Shown here one piece after another: positions 1-11,269 of a stretch of DNA of 64,000 bases (positions within the stretch are counted from its first letter, which is position 1; each line of letters begins with the position of its first letter). The translations under genes and the position numbers were made by a program. The stretch comes from Liolophura sinensis (lineage: Eukaryota > Mollusca > Polyplacophora > Chitonida > Chitonidae), in the NCBI RefSeq assembly GCF_032854445.1, contig NC_088305.1, forward strand, positions 22,732,955 through 22,796,954, read 5' to 3'. The notes under the pieces were generated by a model, which saw only the letters and a list, made by a program, of their open reading frames with translations, was not told the origin of the DNA and did no database searches.

Positions 1-464
1 GTTAAGGTGGTTAGCCGTAAAACGTTCGCCAACATCCGGCTTATGGCTACAGCGTCAAGGCCCTGAGATCGATGTTCCTAGGGGAGTTGTGTGTTACATT
101 AAGGTACAAAGATTGGCTTATTTCGTCAGCACCGCTTTGTTACAAACATTTCACTCTAAAGTAGGTGTTATGTGTGAGCTCAAATGCATCAGGGTTCTTA
201 TCAGACACTACGCAGCACTCACTAATGCCCATTGGGGTGGGGTAGATTCTCTTCTTTGAATCTGTATTAAACTTACAGAAACATTTTTTTTCAACATCTT
301 GTTTTGGAAATAAACAATGTTTTTCCTTTTGATCATTATTTTTTGATTATTTGATTATAATACCGATTGTCCATTCCCATTTAATATAAACTTCTGTTTA
401 TCCAGCGGAATCACTGTAACAGTAAGAAATGCTTAAAGCATAGACATTTAAACGTAGTCATGCA
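1..464. other. Intergenic, nothing recognised
   Basis: AT-rich DNA with no long open frame, no tRNA-like boxes and no recognisable repeat by eye. Confidence 0.5.
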
Positions 465-815
465 GTTGGCCCGACCCAATGCGGACACACTTGTCCTGCT
501 TTAGTGGATCGCCATGCGTCAGTGGATTGCCATGCTGTAGACATCGGACATGACACCTAGGACCCGATCCAATGCCGACACTTAACGTGCTGCTTCAGTT
601 GATCGTCATGCCGAAAACACCTGTCATAATGCCTTGGCTCCAACCCATTGATAACCCACTTATCTTGCTGCTGCAGTGGATTGCCGTGCACAAGACAGCG
701 AATATGACACCTCTGACCCGACATAAGGCTGACTCACTAATCAAGGTGCTTCAGTGGATAGCCATGCTTAAGACACCGCGCATGACACCCTAGACCCGAC
801 CTAAGCCAGCGCACA
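465..815 (+). repeat. Degenerate ~80-bp tandem repeat
   Basis: About four diverged units. Each begins with an ACCCGA-type block followed by a CAGTGGAT(T/A)GCCATGC-like block and a GACAC stretch. Unit starts near 471, 561, 641, 714 and 793 give spacings of 73-90 bp. The short open frame across 572-793 is a by-product of the repeat. Confidence 0.65.
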
Positions 816-1390
816 TATATCTTTATCTAACATGGAATGTAAATCAACAATTTCCCAAGAATAGTTTTTAAGTCTTTGTGGAATCGTGCAGGCAATTTTT
901 TGAGTTTTGTTTAACGCCATATTTAAGAATTTTTCACTTGCATAAAAAGGGTAGGTCCTCCGGTTGAGTTCTTAGATTAAAGCACTGGCCTTTGGCAGCC
1001 TACTCACCAACTTTCCCACTTAAATATATGCGCACCATATTAGTAGAACACATGTGGCCTTCAAAGAACATTAAACTCCGTACACTGCCTCACCAGTGTC
1101 GTCGACCGCTTTATTTCCACCAGCATCCCACAAGCATTGAGAATGTTGCCTGTCAGGTCGGTTTTGAACTCGCACCTTGTGTGTTCTCGTAGTGATGAGG
1201 GGTGGTTGACCGACTTCTTCCATTTATACACAACCTGTCTGCGTGTTGCCACATCAATATCTGTTACTACGCTTCGAAAAGCACAAATTCACACATCAGT
1301 CCGTCATATTGTGCTAAAATACCATTTGTCACAGATAATTTATTTACACATCTTGCCCTCCATGTCCGAGTATTTAGCGTGCTAGAGCAG
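816..1390. other. Intergenic, nothing recognised
   Basis: Only short overlapping open frames on both strands (for example 992-1192) with no domain signature. No repeat was recognised. Confidence 0.45.
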
Positions 1391-1558
1391 CATAATGACT
1401 CTGGAACCTCTCACTAATACAGACGTTGTGAGTTCAAATCCAGCTCATGCTGGCTTCCTCTCAGGCAGTATGTAGGAAAGTCTGTCATAACCCTGGCCCC
1501 TGCCATTTAAGAGAAATATTCTTCAGGGTGGCGTAACAAAATAATCAGAGAAATAAAT
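1391..1558 (+). mobile_element. SINE-A fragment, old
   Basis: Diverged copy of the SINE-A family (reference copy at 63579-63849). The B-box region GAGTTCAAATCC is followed by CAGCTCATGCTGGCTTCCTCTC, then by a corrupted tail ending in an AAATAAATAAAT run. The 5' tRNA head is degraded. Confidence 0.75.
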
Positions 1559-2529
1559 AAATATTCTCACACATGCACTTTTGCCGGTGTAAGACGTCAC
1601 ATTGCACGATCGTCTTCTTTGTCTGAACTGCGGCCATTGGTCACGCAGTACATATACACAGTCGTCAAGGTTTCCCAGTCCTGTATTAATACTTCCAAAG
1701 CGTGGTAATTTCATAGAAGTAATTCGTTTCATTTAAAATGCTAGAAGTTAGATTTTTTGATGTGACTTTGTTGTCTCTTTTAATAAATTTGATGAACAGT
1801 TGGCGTGGAAAACTTTATTAAACCCCAACTTTATAAAATGATGTCGCCCAAAGACGCAAGTATGTTTCAATGACTCTCATATAAGACGTGTTGACTTTTG
1901 GCGTTGTATTTATGTGTAGTAAGAAAATCCAAAGTATACAGGATACACATGCGTACTACTTATACGATGGCGGCCACTCTCATTGTAGAATTGCAACTAT
2001 AGTCCTAATGCAGAATCTAGCAATGACCAACGAACCTTCCCATATATCGCGGGGACACGAATTATTTACCCGCAGTATGTTTTTATAATGTGTGTACCAT
2101 ACCGAAGAACGGCAAATGATCCCAACAAACTTTGTACGATCCAAATAAAAGGTCCAACTGGGTACTGGCTAGCTCCTTTTTGGACAAAAGCTCCGGCGTC
2201 CCCATCGGACCTATCGGAGCAGAAACCCATGCACTTAACTCTGTACCAAGCCAAACGGGTGCCGTGAGCCCTATTGGGAGTTGCTTGAGCTGAACACGAA
2301 CACGGGACTTCATTTATGTTTATCTAACTGTTTGGTGCTTTGTGGCGTAGTCAGGAGTAGTTGTCTTGAAAGACAGTGGTTGAGTTAATGTCACAAACGT
2401 TAAATGACAGTCCAGCTTATAAGAAGTGGAGTCCAAAATGGCGACCTCAAGTATTACAGGCTATTGATCTTAGCTGAAGCAGGTTAGTCTAAACAATCAG
2501 CGAAGGATTCTAACATTTAAAGATGCGGC
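1559..2529. other. Intergenic, nothing recognised
   Basis: AT-rich. A more GC-balanced patch at about 2090-2320 has overlapping short open frames in several frames but no recognisable domain. It may be an unidentified dispersed repeat. Confidence 0.4.
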
Positions 2530-2710
2530 CGCTGTGAGTTCAATTCCACCTGAAACCGACATCCGCTCCGGTCGTTCTCGGCAAGATCTACAAGCAATTT
2601 AATGATGGTCGTAGGCTTCCACCGCCTTACTCCCACCATAATGCTGGCCGCCGTGCTATCAGTGACATATTATTGAGTATGTCATAAAACACCAATCAAA
2701 TAAATTAATA
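2530..2710 (+). mobile_element. SINE-A copy, 5'-truncated
   Basis: Contains the B-box-like GTGAGTTCAATTCC, the conserved CACCATAATGCTGGCCGCCG block and the tail motif AAAACACCAATCAAATAAAT. The middle is diverged and the tRNA head is lost. Confidence 0.8.
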
Positions 2711-2814
2711 TTTAAAGACTGTTATAAATGGGTGTTTTTCATGGCTACATATGACGGAAATACGACAATATGTTAGATTATAGGCCTGTGGAATAACCGA
2801 TGTGGAGCTGAAGA

Positions 2815-3515
2815 CACCCACTATCGAATAAGTGTGTGAAGAAACTCCCCATGTGTGGTGTAAACGACTCATCATACGAGTTTGGCGAACCATTCTATTA
2901 ATCTATGCATTTGATTGGTATTTTACGCCATGCTCAAGAACATTTCACTTATACAACGGCCAGCAATATGGTCGGGGGATAAAAATACACTCTAGATTTG
3001 TGATGTGAACAAATGACATTAGTCTGAAAACTTTCCCCATTTGTAGTTAAGAAAACTCCTCAGTAACAACATTTACCATTTGTTGTTCAAACTATCAGAC
3101 GAGACAATGAACACACTCTCAATATCTGGTGTGAACGACTCATCAGACGAACCAATGAAAACATTCTCAATCTCTGGTGTGAACAACTCATCAGACGAAC
3201 CAGTGAAAACATTCTCAATATCTGGTGTGAACGACTCATCAGACGAACCAGTGAAAACATTCTCAATCTCTGGTGTGAACGACTCATCAGACGAACCAGT
3301 GAAAACATTCTCAATCTCTGGTGTGAACGACTCATCAGACGAACCAATAAAACATTCTCAATCTCTGGTGTGAACGACTCATCAGACGATCCATTGAAAA
3401 CATTCTCAATCTCTGGTGTGAACGACTCATCAGCCGAATCACTGAAAACACTCCCAATCTCTGGTGTGAACGACTCATCAGACGATCCATTGAAAACATT
3501 CTCTGCTGTAAAAGA
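2815..3515 (+). repeat. 48-bp minisatellite, array I
   Basis: Regular core at about 3085-3515. The word CATCAGAC recurs at 3141, 3189, 3237, 3285, 3333, 3380, 3428 and 3476 (period 48, one 47-bp unit). More diverged units lead in from about 2815 and are interrupted by the SINE-A tail piece. Because 48 is a multiple of 3, a repetitive frame stays open at 3080-3373 (SSDEP-KTFSISGVN motif) until the 47-bp unit shifts it. I treat the frame as incidental. A related array lies at 4640-4935. Confidence 0.9.
2911..2982 (-). mobile_element. SINE-A tail fragment
   Basis: Reads on plus as TTGATTGGTATTTTACGCCA followed by CACTTATACAACGGCCAGCA. This is the reverse complement of the SINE-A 3' tail. It lies just before the 48-bp minisatellite. 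Confidence 0.75.
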
Positions 3516-3639
3516 TCAATCAGGTGCCATTGAAGACTACTTATTTGTATTTGAACTACTCACCAGTAAATGTTTGCTCTCCGTTGGAGTGTACGAAAAC
3601 CATACATAACCACACTTCATTTCTGGTATTTCTGACCAA

Positions 3640-4035
3640 ACTGTCGCATGCATGTTAGTGTAATGGCATTTGAGCATTTGTTCTACCGGGGAGCCGATGA
3701 CTAAGATCCAGGTTCAATCCCGGGCCGGGTCACACCTAAAACCTTAAAAGATGAAGTTGTAGCTTCCTAGCTTTGTGTTCAGCGTTAAGGGGGAAGTGCA
3801 ACGACTGGTTGACAGTATAATGGCTTGGGTGGGGCAGCTTTCTTACCTTCGGTAAGTCGTCGCAGTGAAGCAGCACTAGATAAAAGAGCAGTGGAAATCC
3901 GTCCTGCAACAAGGAAGCATATTACACTCTACGGACTCCTTTGTCGCCATATAACTGGAAAATTGTTAAACACTACGTTAAATCACAAGCACTCGTTCAC
4001 TCACTCAGCATTGCCCTCTTTAACTGCGTAAATAA
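3640..4035 (+). mobile_element. SINE-B copy (tRNA-headed)
   Basis: A different SINE family. The head has a tRNA-like B box (AGGTTCAATCCCGGGCC near 3710-3726). The body holds GTTAAGGGGGAAGTGCAACG and GACTGGTTGACAGTATAATG. The tail holds CGCCATATAACTGGAAAATT with AACACTACGTTAAATCACAAGC and a CACTCACTCA-type end. The same body in reverse orientation is found at 20265-20540. Confidence 0.75.
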
Positions 4036-4639
4036 GCCGTTACCAATTTGTTCACAAAATGTCACTACAAAGGCATGAGTACACAGTGGACGCGGCTTGC
4101 ACTCAGATTACTTTTTAATAGAAAAGATTTCCCAATAAGACCTCGTTAAATTGGATTTAAATTTGCTTGAAAAATGTACGGAAAAAAGAAAGAAAAACAC
4201 AAAACAGTTTTCAATTCTAACAGAGGGAAGAATCAGTTCTGACAAAGGTTGGACATAGTTTCTCGACATGGATGTGCCATGGACACATCAGACGAATGGA
4301 ACATCCTAGCGTTAGCTTTCATTTATGCCGGTTTAGTGATTGACACGTTTAAAGTGTGACACATATACTCTTAATACAGTGAGGAAAAGTCAGAGGAATG
4401 ATCACAGTAAAATATTTATGTAGTGACACTGTATAGTTATGTATCAGTGTGGATGACACTGGTTATAAATACGCTGAAGGAATATTTCTCTGGTCAGGTT
4501 AAGGAGTGTGAGAAACATTTCAGAGGCCGAAGAAACTATCAAACTGCGTGGGTTATAGTTGACCAATGTTGTTTAACAACGTGAGCTCGTGACCTATTGG
4601 TGTGTGTCGAGGCAAGCTACATTGCTTGTCATCTTCTCT
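4036..4639. other. Intergenic, nothing recognised
   Basis: AT-rich with no open frame or repeat that I can support. Confidence 0.4.
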
Positions 4640-4935
4640 TCACTGTAAGAACAGAACATCAGACATGTCAATGAAAACGAATCTCTTTTGTAGCGCGAAC
4701 GGCTCATCAGACCAGTCTATGAAAGCAAACCTCATTTGTAGTGAGAACGACTGATCAGACGAGCAATGAAAACGAACCTCATTTGTAGCGTGAACGGCTC
4801 ACCAGAAAAGTCTATGAACGCGAACCTCATTTGTAGTGTGCACGACTGATCGGACGAGTCAGCGAAAACTACCCCCATTTGTGGTGTTAACGACTCATTA
4901 GAGATGTCAGTGGAACACAAACCTCATCTATAGTT
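4640..4935 (+). repeat. ~48-bp minisatellite, array II
   Basis: About five to six units built on CCTCATTTGTAG, GTGAACGGCTCATCAGAC and CAATGAAAACGAA-like blocks, period 47-48. The GAACGACTCATCAGACGA core is shared with array I (2815-3515), so the two arrays have a common origin. Confidence 0.8.
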
Positions 4936-5318
4936 TGTCGGAATCAAACTGACCAGGCTTAAAGCTTAAGACATGAACAGTCGATCACCTGCAAGTAATT
5001 GTGACATACCTAAGTTTGTTTGCTAGAAAATTGTGTAGAGAAAAATATATAAGAGCATTGCAAATCTAACGACGAGAAAAATATGTTCTGAAAATAGTTA
5101 TATACATTTTGATGACACGAGACGGGAGCATCCTATCTTTTTTCTTATTATTTTAGACCCTTTGCGATTGACAGATTCAAACTGTGATAACCTTGATTCC
5201 CGAGGAACTTTTTATCGAATTAGATAACGACAGCGAATGGTAATTTTGTGACACATACTGTTGAAAAACAGTGTAGCAGTACAGCCAACTTTTACTTTTG
5301 TATGTGATATGTTATCAG

Positions 5319-5324
5319 TTTATT
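5319..5324 (-). terminator. Polyadenylation signal of the receptor gene
   Basis: Minus-strand AATAAA about 150 nt beyond the stop codon of the GPCR at 5476. It is the first canonical signal I see downstream, so the 3' UTR would be short (about 5300-5475). Confidence 0.55.
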
Positions 5325-5475
5325 ATTAAAGCTCCTTTGAATCCTGAAAATCTTTGCTTTGCTGAAATTATGGCGAGATTTGCAGGAATTGTATTCCTAC
5401 ATACGACACCAAATGACATATTCCTTTGAAATGAACAAAAATATAAGGAATTATACACGAAACTAGATCTGACTG

Positions 5476-6885
5476 TTACCGATGTTGCTTTACTTTGCAA
5501 AATTCCCCTGAAAACATTTTGTTGAAAGCTGTTCTGAAATGGTGATTAAATATAGTGTAAATGACAGGGTTTAACAGACTATTGGTGTATCCCAGCCAGA
5601 GGAAAATACTGAACAGTTGCACGGGAATGTCACAGTTTTTGCCACAGAATGGACCCACGACGGCCAAGGTGAAAAACGGCAGCCAACAAGCAATAAACAC
5701 TGCAGTTATGATGCCTAAAACGCGCGCCGCCTTCTTTTCTCGGCGAAGCTCAAATCGTTCTCGTTTTGACGCGCTTGTTTCGGACTGACGTTGACGTCGG
5801 AAAACCTGAGGTTTCACTTTGTTCTGATTAGTCTCTTTGTTATTGTTGGCAATCAGAGATTGTCTTTTGGGCGCACACGGGTTGTCCCGGAGCTTGGGCA
5901 CCGCTGGGGCTAAAGGGCAGTTTATGTGTTGTGTTTTTATCTGAACAGGTATAGGTGAGACGCTATACCGCTGAATGTAGTTGATGTCTCTTGTGGAGAA
6001 ATTGTCCAGGTTTACGGTAGGACTTTCTACAGCTGGCTTTGTCTGCATTTCTACACACACAGTTTCATCAACACTTTCTTTGAACTTGTCTTCGGATTTG
6101 TGGAAACTGTTCTTGAGCGTGCGTCTTTTTTGAATCCTCCACTTAGCGCGACTGTAAATTTTGTAATTCAAAATCAGCATGAGCGACATTGGGAAATAGA
6201 AAGCTGCTCCGGTGGAGAAGAGGGTGTAGCCGAGATCCTGACTTATAGCGCAAAATCCAGACTTGTCGGGCACCATGTCAGCGTCTCTCCAGCCGAACAA
6301 AGGCGGGATGGAGACAGCCGCGGAGATTACCCATACCACCACGATCATCAGTCCGATCCTCTGCCAGTTCCTCTGCCGAATGTAGTCAATCCTCGACACA
6401 GCCATATACCTGTCACAGGCGATGGCCACTAGGTGAAGGATGGAGGCAGTGCAGCAGAGAACGTCAAACGACACCCACATGTCACACAATGCATTGCCAA
6501 GATACCACGTGGTGTTGATCTCGTTGAAGAGACTGAGAGGCATGACCAAAACAGCCACCATCAAGTCAGTCACGGCAAGAGAGAGAATCAGGTAGTTCTG
6601 CACGGTCCGTAGACTCTTCTCCAGCAAGATGGCGGCGATAACGAACACGTTCCCTGCGATGGTAAATAAGATGAGTAAACCTATGGCGGTAGAGATAACA
6701 ACGAGCTCTGTCATGGGATAGCGCATGGGCAGCGACACGTACGACTGCTCGGCAGACGCGCTGTTCCCACGTGACTCCGGATCCGTCGTCGTCTGATTGT
6801 AAGGATACAAATGGAAAGACCCGTTATAACTCTGAAGGTCTCTGCTGTAAGAGAAGTTAAACCCTGTATAATCGTTGTTCGACAT
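5476..6885 (-). CDS. Class A biogenic amine GPCR, 5-HT1-type serotonin receptor-like
   Basis: A complete single-exon receptor of 469 aa. An in-frame TAA at 6904-6906 precedes the ATG at 6885, which fixes the start. The N-terminus has glycosylation sites at N10, N21 and N30. Seven membrane segments lie near residues 60-84, 96-118, 133-157, 176-197, 219-243, 387-411 and 424-447. Amine-receptor residues are present: D107 in TM2, C134-C212 disulfide pair, D141 in TM3 (the amine counter-ion), DRY 158-160, W185, CWLPFF 400-405 and NPVIY 439-443. TM5 reads S224-T225-x-x-A228, the serine/threonine/alanine pattern of 5-HT1 receptors rather than the paired serines of catecholamine/octopamine receptors. 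Loop 3 is long (about 245-384) and polar, which suits Gi/o-coupled 5-HT1 types. Cys463 could be palmitoylated. Odd point: loop 2 after DRY is one residue short and lacks the usual proline. The alternative is another amine or orphan receptor of the same clade. The class is certain; the ligand is inferred. Confidence 0.93.
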   Translation of the reverse strand: MSNNDYTGFNFSYSRDLQSYNGSFHLYPYNQTTTDPESRGNSASAEQSYVSLPMRYPMTELVVISTAIGLLILFTIAGNVFVIAAILLEKSLRTVQNYLILSLAVTDLMVAVLVMPLSLFNEINTTWYLGNALCDMWVSFDVLCCTASILHLVAIACDRYMAVSRIDYIRQRNWQRIGLMIVVVWVISAAVSIPPLFGWRDADMVPDKSGFCAISQDLGYTLFSTGAAFYFPMSLMLILNYKIYSRAKWRIQKRRTLKNSFHKSEDKFKESVDETVCVEMQTKPAVESPTVNLDNFSTRDINYIQRYSVSPIPVQIKTQHINCPLAPAVPKLRDNPCAPKRQSLIANNNKETNQNKVKPQVFRRQRQSETSASKRERFELRREKKAARVLGIITAVFIACWLPFFTLAVVGPFCGKNCDIPVQLFSIFLWLGYTNSLLNPVIYTIFNHHFRTAFNKMFSGEFCKVKQHR

Positions 6886-6948
6886 ATTTACAGGATATTC
6901 ACATTAAATCTGGCTCTTGTCACCCCAACTGTGTTGTAAGTGTGTCAT

Positions 6949-7000
6949 CATATATATGTACTGGCAACACTCCAATTCATTGTTCCATTGCGTGACGTCA
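6949..7000 (-). promoter_or_regulatory. Receptor promoter: TATA box plus perfect CRE
   Basis: On the minus strand a TATATAT box (6951-6957) lies about 65 nt before the receptor ATG. A palindromic CRE, TGACGTCA (6993-7000), sits about 36 bp upstream of it, with a CCAAT-type ATTGG between them (about 6972-6976). The spacing predicts transcription starting near 6920-6930 and a very short leader with no intron. A CREB/ATF-type input is inferred from the motif only. Confidence 0.6.
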
Positions 7001-8955
7001 TCGTGTTTCCCTTGTTTGAAAATTTCCCCGAAAACCAGAATTCCGTCGTGACTGGTATTTATAGGTGACAGTCTACTGACAGAGTCAATCTATGTGTCAG
7101 TGTTTCACTTCAAAATTCCCTGACTTTGCGTTGGTATCTCGAATACTTTTAGCCTTCTCGTGAGAGGAAAACGTAAAGTACAATCAGTCCTGTGGTGCAT
7201 TATCCGAAAGTGACATGCTCTGATATGGAAAAATCGCTGCAAAATCCAACACTAAGGCCTGGAGTGACGCAAGTAGAGTTTGGTGAGTGGTTACATATAC
7301 CATGGTGGTCACATATCTGGAGCGCTTTTTGCTGTCCCAGTAAACAAAACGTTTCCAGTCGCAGTCTAGCATCTTGGGTACTCATCCTTGGCTTTGTTTT
7401 CCTTCACTCATGGGAAATCTGCTAAAAAAAGGGGCAAAACAAAGGCGTTAGATAACGAATGGTCCATGGGTCTCCTAAGAGCTTTGTGAATGGGTAATGA
7501 CACATGACTGACCGTAGGACAAGCTTTTAGGCTGATTGCGCCTGCTGCGCCCCTAAACACAAGGACTTACATTCATGAAAAATAGGGCATTTCCGTAAAA
7601 TAACCAAAACACTATGTTCACCAGCACCAATTTCCTGGCATTTGTCCACGACATGGCATCCATTTATTGGTCGAGAGAATGGGAACAATAGGTTTTAGTG
7701 TCGTTTAATATTCATAATAAATTAATATTAAGTGCGACAATACCAATAAGTCAACTTTATAGATCATTGCCATAGACCAAACTAAACTGCATGCATCGTG
7801 TTTATCAGTTTCATAGAATGGATGGGATGATTGAATGATAACTGCTATTTAATCACGAATGACCAGTGACGAACAGGCGTTTTACGTCAACTATCCATGC
7901 CAAATATTTAGCTGACAAGCATTCTGTATTTTTCAGTATGGACCCCCCCCCCCCAAAAAAAAACAACATATCGATAAAGATTGTAACACGTGAGTATTTA
8001 ACATGTGCTTGGGCAACTTGACAGGTCAGCTGCATTTCTAAGGCCATCTTAAACTGAAACAGAAGTCCCGACTTATGTTGACCGACATGCTTTGTCCTTA
8101 CCACTCCGCTCGCTTCTGTGCCATTTAATGCCTTATATCCACGGACTGGAAATTATTTACTTCCAGGTAGAAGGTAGAGTACGCCGGAGGTTTCTTAACT
8201 GCAAAATATCGATCTCTGCAAATCTAATTGACCTTTTGTTATAATTTTAGAATGGCCCAATACCTATCACTGAATATCAACCTCGTTTCTGTTTTATATT
8301 TCAGGTATATTTCCTGAAAGACAAAGATAATATGATCTATCACTTTGAAGATAAACACATTTATTCTGTATTTTCAACTCTGTCATGGGAAGCGTGCGTG
8401 ACTTTAATGATTAAGGGTATGTATTTTCACCTAATGGATGGATAGTTATCTCTCTAAAGTTAACAGCTGGATAATAGTTGTTGACAGTGGTTCGGGGAGG
8501 GAGGGGGATTATATTGACTATACATCTTTTGCCCCCTCCCCCCCGTATACTATTCCACTGTGCCTATGTCTGAGTTGTGAATTTCCATACTTTTCTTTGG
8601 TGATTTTAATTTTAGATTGCACCATGTCTAGGGAGATGTCGATCATACTACGGGCTTCAACAGCCAGGGATGGGAGAGAGTGGGTGAGAGAGAGCCAGTA
8701 GAGCCCGCCTCCGAAAAGGAAAGACAGCCAATCTTTCAGTGTCTGAAGCATCAAAGCCCTCTACATCTACTTGGGTGGCTTCTGCCCGGGTAACGGAACA
8801 GGCTGAGTGTTTTATTCGGACCCAGTTCGTAAATACTAATGACAATGGTAGCGCATCTGTGACCCACCCTGTCAGTATCAGTACACCTGGCTTGGAAACT
8901 CCTAACATCAGATTAGACCCAGTTTATAAGGCGGAGATGCTGGATGGGTCATAAT
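7001..8955. other. Intergenic upstream of the receptor
   Basis: No coding signal. A homopolymer junction of about 12 C then 10 A lies at 7942-7967, and C-rich tracts lie near 8531-8544. The short frame at 8739-8954 has unremarkable composition and no domain that I recognise. Confidence 0.45.
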
Positions 8956-9082
8956 TCCTAATGTGTGGCCGTGGTGGGTTTTCCCCGGGCACTGTCCGGT
9001 TTCCTCCCACAATAATGCTGGCCGCCGTTGTATAAGTGAAATATTCTTGAGTATATTCAATCAAATAAATAAATAAATAAAT
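8956..9082 (+). mobile_element. SINE-A 3' half
   Basis: Contains TGGGTTTTCCCCGGGCAC, the block AATAATGCTGGCCGCCGTTG, the tail GTGAAATATTCTTGAGTA and an AAATAAATAAAT end. The tRNA head is missing. Confidence 0.8.
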
Positions 9083-9214
9083 TTTCGTGTCATCTAGCGG
9101 GCAAATATGGAGGTTCAGCCGCGTACAGTTAGAGATAAAGTGTCTACAATAGAAATAATTAATAAAATAGTATTTTTGCTATTGATAGCCATTTTCCTAT
9201 GCAAGCATCCATGG

Positions 9215-9358
9215 TATGTCACAACCATTTCCCCAAAAATGTGGTTCGCTCTTCTTTCTGCCACCAAGCCTTCTCCCCAGTGTGATGCTGGTCGCCGTCT
9301 TATAGTGAAATATTATTGAGTACAGAGTAAAACACCAGTTAAATAAGTAAATAAATAT
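9215..9358 (+). mobile_element. SINE-A 3' end, diverged
   Basis: Second SINE-A remnant 130 bp after the previous one, same orientation: GTGATGCTGGTCGCCGTCTT, then GTGAAATATTATTGAGTACA and AAAACACCAGTTAAATAAGT. Confidence 0.75.
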
Positions 9359-9827
9359 TGGCGGTAATTATGGGCCTACCTAGCCTGGTATTTCGATAGA
9401 TGCTGAGGTAGAAATCCGGCAGTCAGCTATGATATCGTCTGTTCTTCTGTGCCCAAGAATATTCACACAAAAAGAATCAGAGCGGATCGAGGAAGCTCTG
9501 TACAGCCTACACAAAACCCTAGTTCGAAGAATTAGCGTATAATGGCACAATTACACCCTAATGCTGACGTAGACAAAGAATTGTTATCTGCTTTTCGTTT
9601 TGGTTTTTCATTTAAACAGCGACCGTGGATTGTTTTTGTCAAAATCTCCGGTATAGCCTCTACAAAACTACTGCTTCATTTATTCCGTATCATTTCGATT
9701 ATGCCATGTGTAGACAGTGTACACATCCTGAACGATCTAAACAGCGCCACATGTTTGATACAACGCTTATCACTGGTCTGGCTTCTTTCATATATATAGT
9801 TAATAACTAACCAGTTTCAACTGCCTG
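9359..9827. other. Intergenic, nothing recognised
   Basis: Short overlapping frames at 9542-9810 only, with no domain. Confidence 0.4.
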
Positions 9828-9992
9828 TAAATGCCTGATGCATAAGTACCTAAAACAAGGAAGAAATGTCTATAAACTATACATATAGTTAGGAAAAAAT
9901 GTCTATAAACAATACCTAAAATTATGAAAAATATATCAATAAACAATACCTAAAAAGGGAAAAATGCCTACACATAATACCTAATATAAGGA
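9828..9992 (+). repeat. ~33-bp tandem repeat, ~5 copies
   Basis: Units of 31-33 bp built on AAAAATGTCTATAAACAATA followed by CCTAAAA. The first and last copies are diverged. Confidence 0.75.
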
Positions 9993-11269
9993 CGATTCTC
10001 TGGTTGTACGCTGGAGTGTTGTCTTAAATAATTCCTCTGTTATACATTGCTAAAATGGATTGCCTCAAAGAAAAAAAAATCGGTGATCAGGTATTTTTAA
10101 CAAAGCCAAAGTCATTTGAAGGTCACTGTCGCTTACCTGCCTATAACGAACGTTATTCGAATAAGGAATTCTCAGTGCATTCGTCCTGACATCAGTGTAT
10201 ATGACGGCACTATTTTCCCTGTCATCGTACCTCGCCGATTCTGTGTATTTCTGACGGTTGTATTGGATATTCATCCTGACACAGAAGCAATTAGCGCTGA
10301 GCATTGGTTACTTTCATTCGACGTGCTTATTCATCTAGCGAGTGCTATATCATTATTTATTAATAAATCGCGGAAGGGGGCCCTGGTCAAAATAATCGCT
10401 AGCATCCAGCAAAGGCAATATCACGAACGCTGAGTAGATACAAGGATCTCATATGTAAGACAAATCCAATTGCTTATTTATGAAGTAAATTCGAACCATG
10501 TCAACACTTAAATAATTAAATCTGGAACAGAGAGTCTCTATTGCGGATTTGCTCTTCCTTTTAAACACTGTTCCATATCGGCCGACATGGCCATGTGGTC
10601 CCTAGCAAGGCTGCTGCAGACGTACAGGCTTATAACTGGGTGCAACATCGAAATGTACAACGTACGCTCATCCGGGCACTGAATGTTTAGTTTTTACTCG
10701 GGAGCTCTCGGGCATTTCCGGACATGGTGATCGATTACCAGCGAGCATGTTTCAGTGCTTGGTCACAGCACAGGGAGCAGGCAGACTTAATGGAGAGAAT
10801 CACGCAATTCCTACTCGCCTAGAATTACAATCGTGACCTTATTTTTAGTTACAATGGCGTGTGTGTACTTTGCGATCTCCTTACATCAGTACCCCATCCC
10901 CAATACCTCGTCACCAAAACATTCTCGATGGCTTCCATTTTCCACGGTCTGCAAGCTTTGTATAACCATGTAATTAACAAGATATCATCTACTCAAGGCC
11001 AGTCAGCGTCTCCCACCTTCAATCGAAGCTTTTCGCCGGTTGTATAAATGCTTCCTACTTAGTAATTTCTACATCGCTTTCAAAAATACTCCGGCCAAAT
11101 TGAAAATAAAAGCGCCGTAATGACACAGAACAGCATTATCATTCAGGCGTTCGTCGTGTTAATACAAGCGTGCCTTACAATTCCCACCTACTGAAATATA
11201 TTTCATGTAAGAGTAATAATATTCAACCTAAACAAAAAACAAAATAATATGTAGGATTACTATTGAAAG
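9993..11269. other. Intergenic, nothing recognised
   Basis: The longest frame (10116-10433, plus) is not family-like and has no supporting promoter or splice sites. The rest is AT-rich. Confidence 0.4.

Noticed and set aside
3085-3515. CTGATGAG core on the minus strand in every 48-bp unit, suggesting hammerhead ribozymes
   Set aside because: The required GAAA strand and a stem II are absent in the unit, so the hammerhead fold cannot form.
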